A stretch of DNA of 64,000 bases from Sambucus nigra. Taxonomy: Eukaryota > Streptophyta > Magnoliopsida > Dipsacales > Adoxaceae. The stretch lies in contig OX422216.1 of assembly GCA_949130495.1 (NCBI GenBank), positions 100,323,967 through 100,387,966 of the forward strand, in the 5' to 3' direction. Positions 32,641-44,374 of this stretch are shown here, one piece after another. Every line of letters begins with the position of its first letter. Position 1 is the stretch's first letter. Both the position numbers and the translations under genes were made by a program. The notes below the pieces were generated by a model. The model was not told where the DNA came from. It was given only the letters and a program-made list of their open reading frames with translations, and searched no databases.

Positions 32641-33277
32641 TTTAAGAAATATACACATGAAAAGAAAGATCCAACAAAAAGAGATATCAGAAACCCTAAA
32701 ATATTACGTGTACTGTATCTCTTAGAAAATCTCTTTCAATTTCTAAATAAAATATGAAATCTACTGTAAGAAAGGTTCCCAAGAGAGATACAGGTTGAAC
32801 AGGATCTTCAAACAGCAAAACCACGCACTAAACTAACTGGAAAACCTAGAAAATCTAACTCTCAACTGAAGAGGTCTTCTAACTTGGAGTAAATATGAAA
32901 AATATGCGTTTGGTTTATGAGAAAACTTAAGGGTTTGTAGTTTTTAGATGATTGGTTCTCTCTCTCTCTCTCTCTCTCAAATGAGACGAATGCCAAAGTC
33001 TTCAAATGGCTAACAAAGGGTCTCTATTTATACTGATCAAGGAGGATCTAGATGTTCGAAGTAAATAAAGTGCGGTGATCGATTTAACTATTTCGCGTTC
33101 AAATCTAAGGGCTGATTGTCTCTAACTATTATCACATGGATTATCTTCTAAGACATGCATAACCTTGATAACAAATGATCCAATTGTGGGTTAGATCAAG
33201 TTTGAGATTGTAAAGAAACACAAATGTAACCAATAGAAAGTTAACACGTGTAACAATACTACTAATGGTAAAATGCA
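32641..33277 (-). repeat. Ty1/copia LTR, left inverted copy, 5' part
   Basis: It continues the LTR broken at 26762 and is the reverse complement of 35724-36420 with divergence. It contains a (CT)n stretch at about 32950-32979 and the TATA-like CTATTTATAC near 33023. The minus-strand LTR start TGCATTTTAC is at 33277. Confidence 0.85.
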
Positions 33278-35508
33278 TTACTCTTTATATCATGCATTTA
33301 CCAAAAAATGCATTTATCGTTTCCCAATAATCGTAACCCGATGAAGAGATCTTTTCACCCATAAATTTTTGTTTTTTAATTTTGTGTGCATGAATTCGTG
33401 TTCCAATACATTTACTCTTTATATCACGCATAGCGAGCGAAATAGCCACAATCTGAGCGATTCGTTTGTGAGAGTATCCCGTGAGCATTTGAATCAAAAT
33501 GAATTTTAAAAAAAGTAACGTAATGATCAATCGGTGGAAATTTACGGTTAAATTTTTGGCTTCGCACACACACACACACGGCAAATAGAGACTTATGAAT
33601 ATAAATATATGGTGAATATTTTCGAAAAGTTTGAATTGTACAATTTTTAAGTATTTTGATTTTTCCTTGAGTCAAAACCAAATTTTGTGGGTATATTCAC
33701 TACAAAACCTCACAAGACACAACTCGTCCTATAAGGGTAAGCTAGGGGTTTAAAAGCTTGTTGCATATGCTAAATGCAATCGCTTGCCCGCGAAAGAGGT
33801 ATTCTATCTTAATAAAATTATTTTCAAGATTTGAGCCTTGGTTAAGTTCTTTTACGTTGATCGGGATGCGCAAAGTTCTAAGTTAGAGGGGTTTGATTAG
33901 GCATAAATTCTTCCAAATTTATCCCCTTAATTTAAAGACTTTTAGCACCTCGAACGATGTAAATTGTGTTGATTTATCTCATATATGTGCTACTGACAAT
34001 TCCTATATAGTGCCTCAAGTTTTGTGTATTTTTTTTTGCTTTTCACATGTATTTTATACAAGTGAAGAGAAGAAGAATTCAAGACCAAGAAATTAGTAAT
34101 GGAATGAAAGTTAGAGGGTAAAATAGTAACTTTACATCTGGAGTTCGAACGACAGACCAACAAGAAAATTGAAGACCTCGCGTCGACAAGCACATAGGAA
34201 GAAATGACGTCCCAATCCGAGTCCCGGATCAGAAGTTATGGAACTTCAAAGATGAGAGAAAATCTAGAGTAAAGAAGAAAAAAAGAGTTCAAGAACCGGA
34301 CTGGACTGGTCAGTGCCAACAGCGAACCGATCTGGGAGGAAGGCAAACTCTGCAAAAAATTCACCATCGAACTGATCTAGATATGGCTAAAAATGAACCG
34401 GTTCGATGCCTTGAGGATCTCTGCATAAAATTAGAGACCTGACCGATCCGTTATAAATGGAAAATGAACCGATCCGGATGATCTAGACCGAACCGAAGAC
34501 CCCCACCTGACTGATTCGGATGAGATTTTTTCTTAATTTTCTTTTCCAAATTAAGAATTTTATCTTGCTCAAACTCTTGTAATTTTTGTCGGGTATTTTA
34601 ACTTAATGCCGGACATTAAGGGGTTCGATTATTATTGATTTTAAAAGGACTCTTGCATTCAAGAACCCTATGTTTTTAAGTCTTGCTACATTAATTCAAT
34701 ATTCAAGCTTTAGTTCCTGATTTCTTCATTTCAATTATTATTTAATTTCTTCTTTTAATTTCTTTCATAGTTTATCTTGATTAGTCATTAAATTTTAGCT
34801 TGCAAGTCCTATTTCCAAATTTCTTCCCAAATTTTCAAGTAGTTATGAATTCATACACAGTAGGTTTTGTGTTCACACTTAGTTTAATTATGTCTGACTA
34901 AATTTCTAAGGGTTGGGATGCATCACCCCGACCCGATGTAATTTACCTATGTAGAAAATAGGGTTTAAATTGAAATTTGAATGAATCATGTTGTATAGTA
35001 CACACAATCATCGTAGACCTTTTAACCTCGTTTGCCCTAGGTAACCGGGGTGTTTAAGGATGCGATACGTGTGTTATCTATTCGACACCACTTTATTCTT
35101 ACCTTTGATTACGTATGATGTGAGATAGTACCCTCATATATGTAATGCCTAGGATTAATAAAGACTAGGTTCAATTAAGTCTCTAATTCAAAAACTAGCA
35201 TTCTACCTGGTAAATGTACTAGGGTTTGAGGGATTGTATCCTAACCCATCTTTCCCTTATTCATATTTACTTCACTGTAGTAGTTTATTTCTATGCACTT
35301 AGTTAGTTAGTAGTTTAAATTTCCTTCACATTTAGTTAGTAGTCATTCAGTTCATAATTTAATCATCTTTTTAGTTTCTTTTCTCGAATCAGTTTTGAAT
35401 TAGTCTTTTATTCTTTCGTCGTCAAGAATTTTTGTCCTAGTTCCCTGTGGAGATGATCCCGACTTATCGAATTATTATTTGAGCAATAGGCTTGCACTTG
35501 AGCCATCA
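33278..35508 (+). mobile_element. Truncated relative of the LARD-like element, plus orientation
   Basis: 33285-33893 is a diverged inverted match to the interior of the LARD-like element (28160-28760), including its polypurine-like AGTTAGAGGGGTTT. 33894-35508 then begins TGATTAGGCATAAATTC like that element's LTR. The left side is cut exactly at the copia LTR boundary, so the 5' LTR and most of the interior are gone. The LTR end is set at ...GAGCCATCA by comparison and could be off by a few bases. No gene is present. Confidence 0.75.
33894..35508 (+). repeat. 3' LTR of the truncated LARD relative
   Basis: The first 60 bases and a segment near 35430 (GTCCTAGTTCCCTG) match the LTRs at 26763-28155 and 31155-32635, and the middle is strongly diverged. 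It is an older or different subfamily. Confidence 0.7.
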
Positions 35509-35723
35509 CAAGCAGTTTAAAACACATTTGTGGTCGCGTCATTTACATATTTTTAGGGATTTTTAAAACATTTAAAAGAATTTTTAAACATTTAAAATCA
35601 TGTTTTAAAATGTTGTGGGCTTAATTAGAATTATTATTATCCCTTAAAAATCTACAAGGGTAGAATACAAAAGTGCTAGAGACATTTGTGGGTGCAAATT
35701 GTATTTTGAAGACTTCAAGAACA
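35509..35723. other. Unassigned 215 bp
   Basis: A/T-rich, with repeated AAACATTTAAAA. It lies between the truncated LARD relative and the right copia LTR. No gene is visible. Confidence 0.6.
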
Positions 35724-36532
35724 CGCATTTTACCATCAGTAATATCCTTACATGTGTTAGCTTTGTACCGATTACATTTGTGTTTCCTTACACTATCAAA
35801 CTTGATCATTGGTTACCATCGTTGGATCATTTGTTATCAACGTTCTGCATGTCTTAGAAAATAATCCATGTGATAACAGTTAGGGCCAATCAGAGTGAGA
35901 ATAAGAGCGGTGCACTTTTAGCCCTTAGATTTGAACGTTGAATAATCAAAATCGATCACAACCCTTAATTTACTTCAAACATCTAGATCCTTCGTTGATC
36001 AGTATAAATAGAGACCCTTTGTTAGACATTTGAAGACTTTGGCATTCGTCTCATTTGATAGAAAAATAAGAGAGAAAAGAGAGAGAGAAAAAAACCAATC
36101 GTCCAAAAACTTCAAACCCTTAAGTTTTCTCACAAACCAAACACTTATTTTTCATATTTACTTCAAGTTAGAAAACCTCTTCAGTTGAGAGTTAGATTTT
36201 CTAGGTTTTCTAGTGAGTTTGGTTTGTGGTTTTGCTATTTGAAGAACCTCTTCAACCCGTGTCTCTCTTAGGAACCTTTCTCACAGTAGATCTTATGTTT
36301 CCATTTAGAAATTGTGAGATTTGCTAAGAGATATATTACACGTTACATTTTTGGGTTTCTGATATCTCTTTTTGTTGGATCTTGCTTTGCATGTGTATAT
36401 TTCTTAAGGATCCATTCTCTATTTTCAAATACATTGAAAAAGAGACTTCCTATAGTCTAAAGATTTAGATATGAAAAGTTTTGTTTCAAAAACACAAGTT
36501 TCACAGTTTGTGGAATTATTTTCATACATAAA
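35724..36532 (+). repeat. Ty1/copia 5' LTR, right copy, first part
   Basis: It begins CGCATTTTACC, where the left copy has TGCATTTTAC, so the terminal T has changed to C. A TATA-like AGTATAAATAG (about 36000) is followed by a GA-rich leader. It is interrupted at 36532 by Tekay copy 2 and resumes at 47363. Confidence 0.85.
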
Positions 36533-39515
36533 TTTAATACCCCGTACTTTTGGCTATATTTATTTTTGGGATTAATTAATTAAATGTGAATTAATTGGAA
36601 ATTAATCCGGGTTATAAATACTAACGAGATGCGAGTTGGTATTTGATTATGTGCATACATGTTTTGATATATGTATTTGGTATTATAAAAGTTGTCGTGA
36701 GATTTATATACGGCATTTTAGAAATTTTGTTAAGACGCGTGGGACCGCCGCGTCACGGTGTAATATTTTGATTATAAAAAGTGAATTTAAAATCTATAAA
36801 CCGTATGGTCGTTTTGAGTGCGCCAACGCGTCCGGAAGGGTCGAGATAGTTAGAAAACACTAGCCGGGGGTGTAGTTTGGATTTCGGGGTATTTTTAGGC
36901 CATACCGGCATCATAAAGGGTATTTTGGTAATTTTACATTTTTAGGAATTAAAAGTGACGAAAATTGGGAGTTTTAATCTGATGTGGATTTAACCCACTA
37001 AACCCACTAACCAACCCATATTAACCCATTAAGCTACGGAGGCTATCTTTAGGTTTACAAACTCTCCCAAAGAAAACCCTAGCCACCTTAAGCCACCATT
37101 GGAGAAGAAGCTTGGAGAGAGGGAATTCTGCAGAAAAACTCCATCAAACCTACACCAAAATCAGAAATCGAACCAAGGCAAGTGACTTTATTCCATTTAA
37201 TTTCAGAGAATGTCTTTTCCATGTTAGAAATTGAAGAATATCAATTGTTCTTGAAAGATAATGAAAACCCATGTTAATTGAACTTAGAACTTGAAATCTT
37301 GAGGAGGATTTGCATGTAGAATGATAGGTAGATGTTCCTACTGATGATATTTATGAATGGGTGAAATTTAAAACGGATTTTATTGGGTTAATTCATGATT
37401 CAAAAGTTAGGGTTCATGTTCTTGAAGTAATTGGGGAAAAAGTATAGAGATTTATATTTTGATTGATGTTAGAGAGATTTAATCCTTGAAAACATGTTAG
37501 GAGATGACTTGAATATGTTTAGGATGAATTAGAGACCCTAAAACGTTGTTGGGATGAACTTTGGAAGAGGTTAGAAGTGATAAAAATGGAAGAAAACGAA
37601 TTGGGGAAAAATCTGGGCCGAAACTGGTCAGTCGTTAGAAGCAATCCCCAGGTCGTTCGAACGAACTCGTTCGAACGAGCTTCTAACGAGTTGACCAGTC
37701 GCTGCTAACGAGAAGGGATTTCGTTCGATATCTCATTCGAACGAGATATCGTTAGAAGGTACAGTTCGTTCGAACGAACTGGAATCTCTTTCGAACAGCC
37801 TCGTTCGAACGAGACTTCTAACGAGTTGACAGAGGGATCTCGTTCGAACAGCCTCGTTCGAACGAGACTTCTAACGAGTTGACAGTTTGGTCCTTTTTGG
37901 ACTGTTTTGATTTTTGGAGACCCGTAAACTTGTTCGAGGATATAGATAACCTTCCTTTGATGATGTAAGGATAGATTTGGGACTTTTGGGTTATTACAAG
38001 GAGTAAACTATATACGAGAGTTATATTAAATGGACGGTTTGGGTTGAGACGTGAGTGTCTACTACGATGGGAGAAAACTATGGCGCGTATGATTATAAAC
38101 CGGAATAGTATAAATTATGATAATTATAGTAGGTGCGAGAAAGCGTTATGTACTACGATTAAACTACGGGATTACTAAGACGTGTGTTTACTTAGTATTG
38201 GTATATGAATTGTGTGTATGACATACCTACCATACTTGCTATCACGGGAGGTTTGCGTTCGCTTAGGGCCCTCTAAACCTTGTGTTGCCCGTATTTAGAC
38301 TGGTTACCTTGATGAACATAGGTCATAGAAAGACTTATTGGGATATTAATAAGTCCGTTGATCGTGGGAGCGTAGGTATGTGCGTGACCCATGTGATGTG
38401 ACTGTGTTCGCCTCCATTATTTGTGATGTTGTTATCTGTGAACTATTCCTGAGAGATTCGAAATATGTGATCCTTATGTACGTGATGTACCGGGATGGAT
38501 AATAGAGTATGTGTGCACCACAGCTTAGTTCTCGGGGTGCTTGTACTGTATATTTATGATGTGATTAATATACACTTAATTAATGGGAACCTTCATGTTA
38601 TTGTTGTGAATATAATTACGGTATTGTTTCGAGAAATATAATGAGTTTACTGATAGTGATATATATATTGCATACTGAGCATCTGAGTTTACGATAAACC
38701 CCTACTTAATTACGAGCGTTATAATGTTAATAGAACTGAGTAATAAGGGTAGGACCTATGGCAGTCTAGCTAGATAGAATAGCACTTAGCAAGTGGTTTG
38801 TATCATTATAGATGGGTACTTACGTTAGGAGTGCACAGTTAGACGAGAGGTGAGAATATTATGTGAGTGCACGTCCTAACATGTACTTTGCATTTAATGT
38901 TTTAAATGTTTTTAAAGCACTTGTAGGTTTTTAAAATATAACTCCACATTCGGGCTCTGACCCGTTTGCTTTTCAAATCTATTTTCTTTGTAAAACCATT
39001 TTAGGTGCCCAGCCACAAGGACACCAAGCATAGGATACTCATTCAGGTGATGAGCTGTAGCTGTTAGTGGAAGCTACAGGGATTTGCTTGTAGATGCTTC
39101 TATCTTTTGGATTCCAGAGTCACTATCTATCAGTTGTAGGGCATGTTGCCCATTTCTATTTAGAGCATCTTTTACATTTCAGTTTTCAGACTTTAGCATG
39201 TATTGTTTCAGTATTCAGTTTACTTTTCAGTTGTGGGATTTGTAGTGAGGAGTTTTCCTCCAGACTTTATTTACTCTATGTGATGGTTATTCGTTTTACT
39301 TCAGTATGGTGAATGGTGATATTTATTTCTTCTTTACACTTGTTGCATGTTAATCAGACTTTAATTAAAATTTGGCAACTTACTTTTTAAATACTAGGTG
39401 GTTAGTAATAATTAAATGTTTTCGACAGTGATGCTATTAACTAAGCCAACTTGGCATTTTGAATTAATTTAATAAAGGAGTAGCTACCCGGTATTTAATT
39501 AGTCGGGGTGTCACA
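36533..39515 (+). repeat. 5' LTR of Tekay copy 2 (2983 bp)
   Basis: It starts TTTAATACCCCG, while the 3' LTR starts TGTAATACCCCG, so the second base of the conserved TG terminus has changed to T. It contains the TTCGAA palindrome array at about 37650-37885. Confidence 0.93.
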
Positions 39516-39517
39516 GG

Positions 39518-39529
39518 TGGTATCAGAGC
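39518..39529 (+). other. Primer binding site, initiator tRNA-Met, Tekay copy 2
   Basis: TGGTATCAGAGC lies two bases after the LTR, identical to copy 1. Confidence 0.93.
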
Positions 39530-39697
39530 ATCAGGTTCTAGTGTCCTTTAGGATCTGACGGCTTATTATGTTTCCGCTAAGTTTCTTTGATATAGAGCCC
39601 TATATTTTAGGACTGTTGTACTCCTTTTGTGTATGCTACGTTCTTCAGCTATTTTAAGTTTATAACTGCGAACTTATAAACTTCTTTCTTATTTCAG

Positions 39698-40855
39698 ATG
39701 CCTCCACGACGTGCACGACGAGTTCCCAGGGATGCAACGCCCGAACCCCAGCCCGCTCCAGTTCAGGGCATGATGAACGCCGCTGAGGTTGCAGCTATAG
39801 TAGCTCAAGCGGTAAATGCCGCCATTGCCGTTGTTCAGCAGGCACCACCTCAGGCGCCGGTTGCTGCGCCAGTGCAGGTTAATGCATTCCCGTCTGCTTG
39901 GGAGTGTGTACGTGACGCTTTTCAGAAAGCGTATCCACCAGAGTTTGCCGGTAGCTCAGATGTTGTAGTCTCGAGCCAATGGAGGAAGGATATGCAGAGG
40001 CACTTAAGAATGTATGAGTGCACGGATGTTCAGAAGCAGGTGCTAGCTACTTTCAAGCTAGTTGGATCTGCGCTGCAGTGGTGGGAGTCCATTACCACCA
40101 TGGAGGAGAGGGATACTCTCACGATTCAGGAGTTCTGGGTGCGGTTCGACCGCAAGTACTTTCCGTCAGCTGTTCATACGGAAATGAGGAGGAGATTGAT
40201 GAGTCTGAAACAGGAAGGCAAGACTGTGGCCGAGTATGAGGCCGAGTTCACGAATCTGTTGAACATTGTTCCAGGCGAGATACCAACAGAGAAGAAGAAG
40301 ATTGAGAAGTTCACGGACGGGTTGACTTGGAGGATCCGTCAGCATCTGCTAGGGAACCTATCGTTGGCCACCTATTCTGATGTGGTTAACGCTGCATTGT
40401 TGCACTACCAGGACCACTGTTTTCATATGGCCGAGGGCAAGAGGTCGGGGGAGTCTAGCCATCAGGGCAGGACTGGAGGACATGGTGCCAGCGGGGACCA
40501 ATCTAGTCAGGGGCAGAGACAGAATGAGCAGGGCTCCCAGCAGGGGGATAATAAGAGGTTCCGGTCAGGGAACTACAGACAGGGGCAGGGAGGTTTTCGT
40601 TAGGGCCATCAGGGTCCAAACGGCCATCAGGGCCAACAGGGGCAGAATGGGCAGCAGTTTCACCAGGGCCAGCAGGGCCAAGGGAGGAACGGTAACGGCC
40701 ACCAGGGCCGGGGACAGTAGGGACAGAGAGGAGGGAACTTCCCAGGGAAGTGCTTTATTTGTGGCAAGACTGGCCATAAGCGACAGGATTGTCCTGATAG
40801 GGGCAGGGCCCCACAGCAGCAGCAGCAGGGTGATCGCCAGGAGCCACAGAGGCCT
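39698..40855 (+). pseudogene. gag: gag of Tekay copy 2, interrupted by two stops
   Basis: ATG 39698 begins MPPRRARRVPRDATPEPQPA and keeps the N-terminal segment that copy 1 lost. The Gag core includes LQWWESITT, FWVRFDRKYFPSAVHTEMRR and LMSLKQEGKTVAEYEAEFTN. The linker is extremely Gln/Gly-rich and leads to a zinc knuckle [14 protein letters not shown] (about 40750). TAG at 40601-40603 and TAG at 40718-40720 replace glutamine codons present in copy 1, so both fit C-to-T change at CAG sites. The frame continues unchanged into protease at 40856. Confidence 0.92.
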
Positions 40856-43330
40856 ATGTTTCCCGCCGCTCTCCCCGCACCGCCACAGATGGCAGCATTG
40901 CCACCCATTCCAGCAGTCCCAGTTCAGCAGGGGCAGCTACAGTATGGACGTGTCTACAACGTCCACCAGGCTGCAGTTCCACAGGCACCGCCCGCGATTG
41001 AGGGTACGTTTCCTATCCATGGCCCTATGGGTCGGGTGTTATTTGATATGGGGGCTACACATTGTTTTATAGCTACACACTTCGCGAAAGCTTTAGGATT
41101 GTTAGCTACGGCAGAGAGCACAGTGACGTGTGTCGACTCACCATTGGGGAGTGGGTCACTTATTTTCTTTATATGCCGGGGAGTGGGGGTAGAGATTGGT
41201 GGTTTGGTATTACCTGCAGACATGTTAGTGTTAGACATGCATGTTCACGATGTGATTATTGGGATGGATTGGCTCGTAGCTTATAGGGCCATGATTGATT
41301 GCTTCAGCGGGAGCATTATTTTTGCCATTCCGGGGCAAGAGATGTTTGTAGTGGCGATGCCTCGCCCAGAGGGAGGATCGACCGCTCATCTGTATTACAT
41401 TGAGGACGATACCTCTAAGGAGGTAGTGATTCCTTTAGATTCTATCTCAGTAGTCAGGGAGTATTCGGATGTGTTTCAGGAGATACCAGGCTTACCACCC
41501 AGTCGAGAGATAGACTTTGTTATAGATTTGCTACCGGGTACGAGACCTATAGCACGCGCACCGTACCGTATGGCTCCAGCTGAGATGAGGGAGTTACGGG
41601 ATCGGATAGAGCAGCTGTTAGGTCAGGGCTTCATTCGCAGGAGTACCTCACCTTGGGGCGCTCCATTTTTGTTTGTGAAAAAGAGGGACGGTTCACTAAG
41701 ATTGTGTGTGGACTACCGAGAGTTGAATAAGGTCACGATACGGAATAAGTATCCGTTGCCTCGAATCGATGACTTATTCGACCAGTTAAGAGGAGCTTCT
41801 TTCTTCTCGAAGATTGACTTGAGATCGGGATACCATCAGTTACGTATCAGGGAGGAGGATGTCTCGAAGACTGTGTTCTTGTCGAGATATGGTTCTTATG
41901 AGTTTCGAGTTATGTCTTTTGGCTTGACCAACGCTCCAGCAGTGTTTATGGACTTGATGAACAGAGTATTCAGGGATTTCCTAGACCAGTTTGTCATTGT
42001 CTTCATTGATGATATTCTGGTTTACTCCCAGACACAGGAGGAGCACGCCGAGCATTTGAGGCAGGTTTTGCAGACACTTCGTCAGAACGAGTTGTATGCA
42101 AAATATGAGAAGTGCGGGTTTTGGCTGAAGGAAGTCCAGTTTTTGGGACACATTATTTCCGACCAGGGAATATCTGTTGATCCGGGGAAGGTATCCGCGG
42201 TGAGGGAGTGGGGACAGCCCACGACACCAACGGAGATTCGTAGTTTCTTGGGTCTAGCAGGATACTACAGGAGGTTTATTCGGGGTTTCTCGGAGATAGC
42301 AGGTCCTTTGACACATCTGACACGTAAAGGTGTGCCATACATCTGGAGTGATGCCTGTCAGTTGGCATTCGATGAATTGAAGGACAAATTGACCTCAGCA
42401 CCTGTGTTAGCATTGCCGAGACCGGGAGTTGAGTATTTGGTTTACACCGATGCGTCTTTGCAAGGACTGGGAGGTGTATTACAGCAGGAGAGACAAGCCA
42501 TAGCTTATGCTTCCCGTAAGCTTAAGCCTCATGAGAAGAATTACCCCACGCACGATTTGGAGTTGGCAGCAGTTGTATTTGCCCTACGGATTTGGAGGCA
42601 CTATCTTTTGGGGGAGAAGTTCCAACTGTTCACGGACCACAAGTCCCTACAGTACCTGTTCACGCAGAAGGAATTGAATATGCGGCAGCGTAGGTGGCTT
42701 GAGTTTGTGAAGGACTACCAGTTCGACATCCAGTACCACCCAGGAAAGGCTAATGTGGTAGCAGACGCGTTGAGCCGTAGGCCAGCAGATGAGGTGGCAG
42801 AGGTGTGGAAGGCTAAATGGAAGGAATTGGGACACCAGGATGCAGTGGACCGATCTTTCATGTCTGTGATGACCGTTACACCGCAGATTGTCACGAAGGT
42901 AGTACGGGCACAAGCCAATGAGTCGTTCTGTCAGGAGCAGATAGTTCGATTACTAGCAGAGGGAGCCGAGTCATACACCGTTAGCTCAGATGGGGGATTA
43001 CGATTCAATGGGAGATTGGTAGTTCCGGAAGAGGAGGAATTGCGGCACGATGTGATGGAAGAGTCGCACGGCTCACGGTTCGCGGTACATCCCGGAGGGG
43101 ACAAAATGTACCAAGACATGAGACGCCAGTATTGGTGGAGCAGTATGAAGAGAGATATCGCTGAGTTTGTTTCAAAATGCGCCACTTGTCAGCTTGTAAA
43201 AGTGGATCATCAGGACCGGCAGGATTGCTACAGCCATTGGAGGTCCCGGTGTGGATGTGGGAGAGCATATCCATGGACTTTATTACGGGGTTGCCTACGT
43301 CGCAGAGGGGTCACGACTCCGTTTGGGTAA
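40856..43330 (+). pseudogene. pol: Protease, reverse transcriptase, RNase H and integrase start, Tekay copy 2
   Basis: An 824-codon frame. The protease region has FDMGATHCF at about 41040, where copy 1 has DTGA. Thr-to-Met in the catalytic triplet should abolish activity. RT is intact by motif ([14 protein letters not shown], then FIDDILVYS near 42000). RNase H has [13 protein letters not shown] (about 42442) and TDHKSLQYL, and reads through the tryptophan codon that is a stop in copy 1. The integrase zinc domain (KCATCQLVK) ends the useful sequence: a 1-bp deletion near 43213 shifts the frame and the last 40 residues are nonsense. Confidence 0.93.
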
Positions 43331-44332
43331 TTGTGGACAGGTTGTCCAAGGTCGCTCACTTTTTACCCGTAAGGACTGATTACACTACGGGACAGTATGC
43401 CCAGCTCTTCATTTCAGAGATCGTGAGACTTCACGGTGTGCCCCTAAATATCGTGTCTGACAGAGACAAGATATTTATTTCGAGGTTTTGGGAGAGTTTC
43501 CAGGAGGCCATGGGCACAGAATTGCGGTTGAGTACGGCTTATCATCCGCAGACTGATGGGCAGACTGAGCGCACAAATCAGATGTTGGAGGACATGCTAC
43601 GCATGTGCATTATTGACTTCGGGGGTGGATGGGAGCAGTACCTTCCACTGGTGGAGTTTGCTTACAACAACTCCTATCAGTTCACGATTGGCATGGCTCC
43701 GTTTGAGGCATTGTACGGTAGGCCTTGTCGTTCCCCAGCATGTTGGTTAGAGGTGGGGGACAACAAACTACTTGGGCCGGAAGTGATTCAGGATACTTCG
43801 GCAAAGGATTGAGTTGATTCGGAGTCGCATTCGGGTAGCTCAAGACAGGCAGAAAAGTTATGCTGATGCGAAGAGATTTTTCAGGGAGTTCCAAGTAGGT
43901 GACCAGGTTTTGCTCAGGGTATCTCCTATGAAGGGGATTATGCATTTCGGGAAGAAGGGGAAGTTGGCACCGAGGTATGTGGGGCCGTTTCCTATTATTG
44001 AGCGGATCGGACCAGTTGCGTATAGACTTTGGTTACCGGAGCATTTGCATCGGATTCACGATGTGTTCCATATTTACTCGCTGAGGAAATACCTTAGAGA
44101 TAATTTCTCTCACTCTCACATTGCTGTGGAGGACATCGATCTCCAGCCAGATAGCTCCTACGAGGAGGGGCCGATTGCTATTTTGGACCAAAGCGAGAGG
44201 AAACTGCGGTCAAAGATAGTTCCGTTAGTGCGTGTTCAGTGGCGACATCACAATGTCGAGGAGTACACATGGGAGCGCGAGGATGAGATGCGTGAACGTT
44301 ATCCAGAGCTGTTTTTAGCAGGTACTTTCTAG
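43213..44332 (+). pseudogene. pol: Integrase core and chromodomain-like tail, Tekay copy 2
   Basis: Two open segments (43177-43812 and 43814-44332) cover the integrase core with [17 protein letters not shown] and TDGQTERTNQ, then the C-terminal domain (GPFPIIERIGPVAYRL) and the tail VQWRHHNVEEYTWERE...RYPELF. A single extra A in the run at about 43802-43805 separates them. The end matches copy 1, and a purine tract TTAGGGGGGAAGTA follows before the 3' LTR. Confidence 0.92.
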
Positions 44333-44374
44333 TTTCGAATTTCGGGACGAAATTCAGTTATTAGGGGGGAAGTA

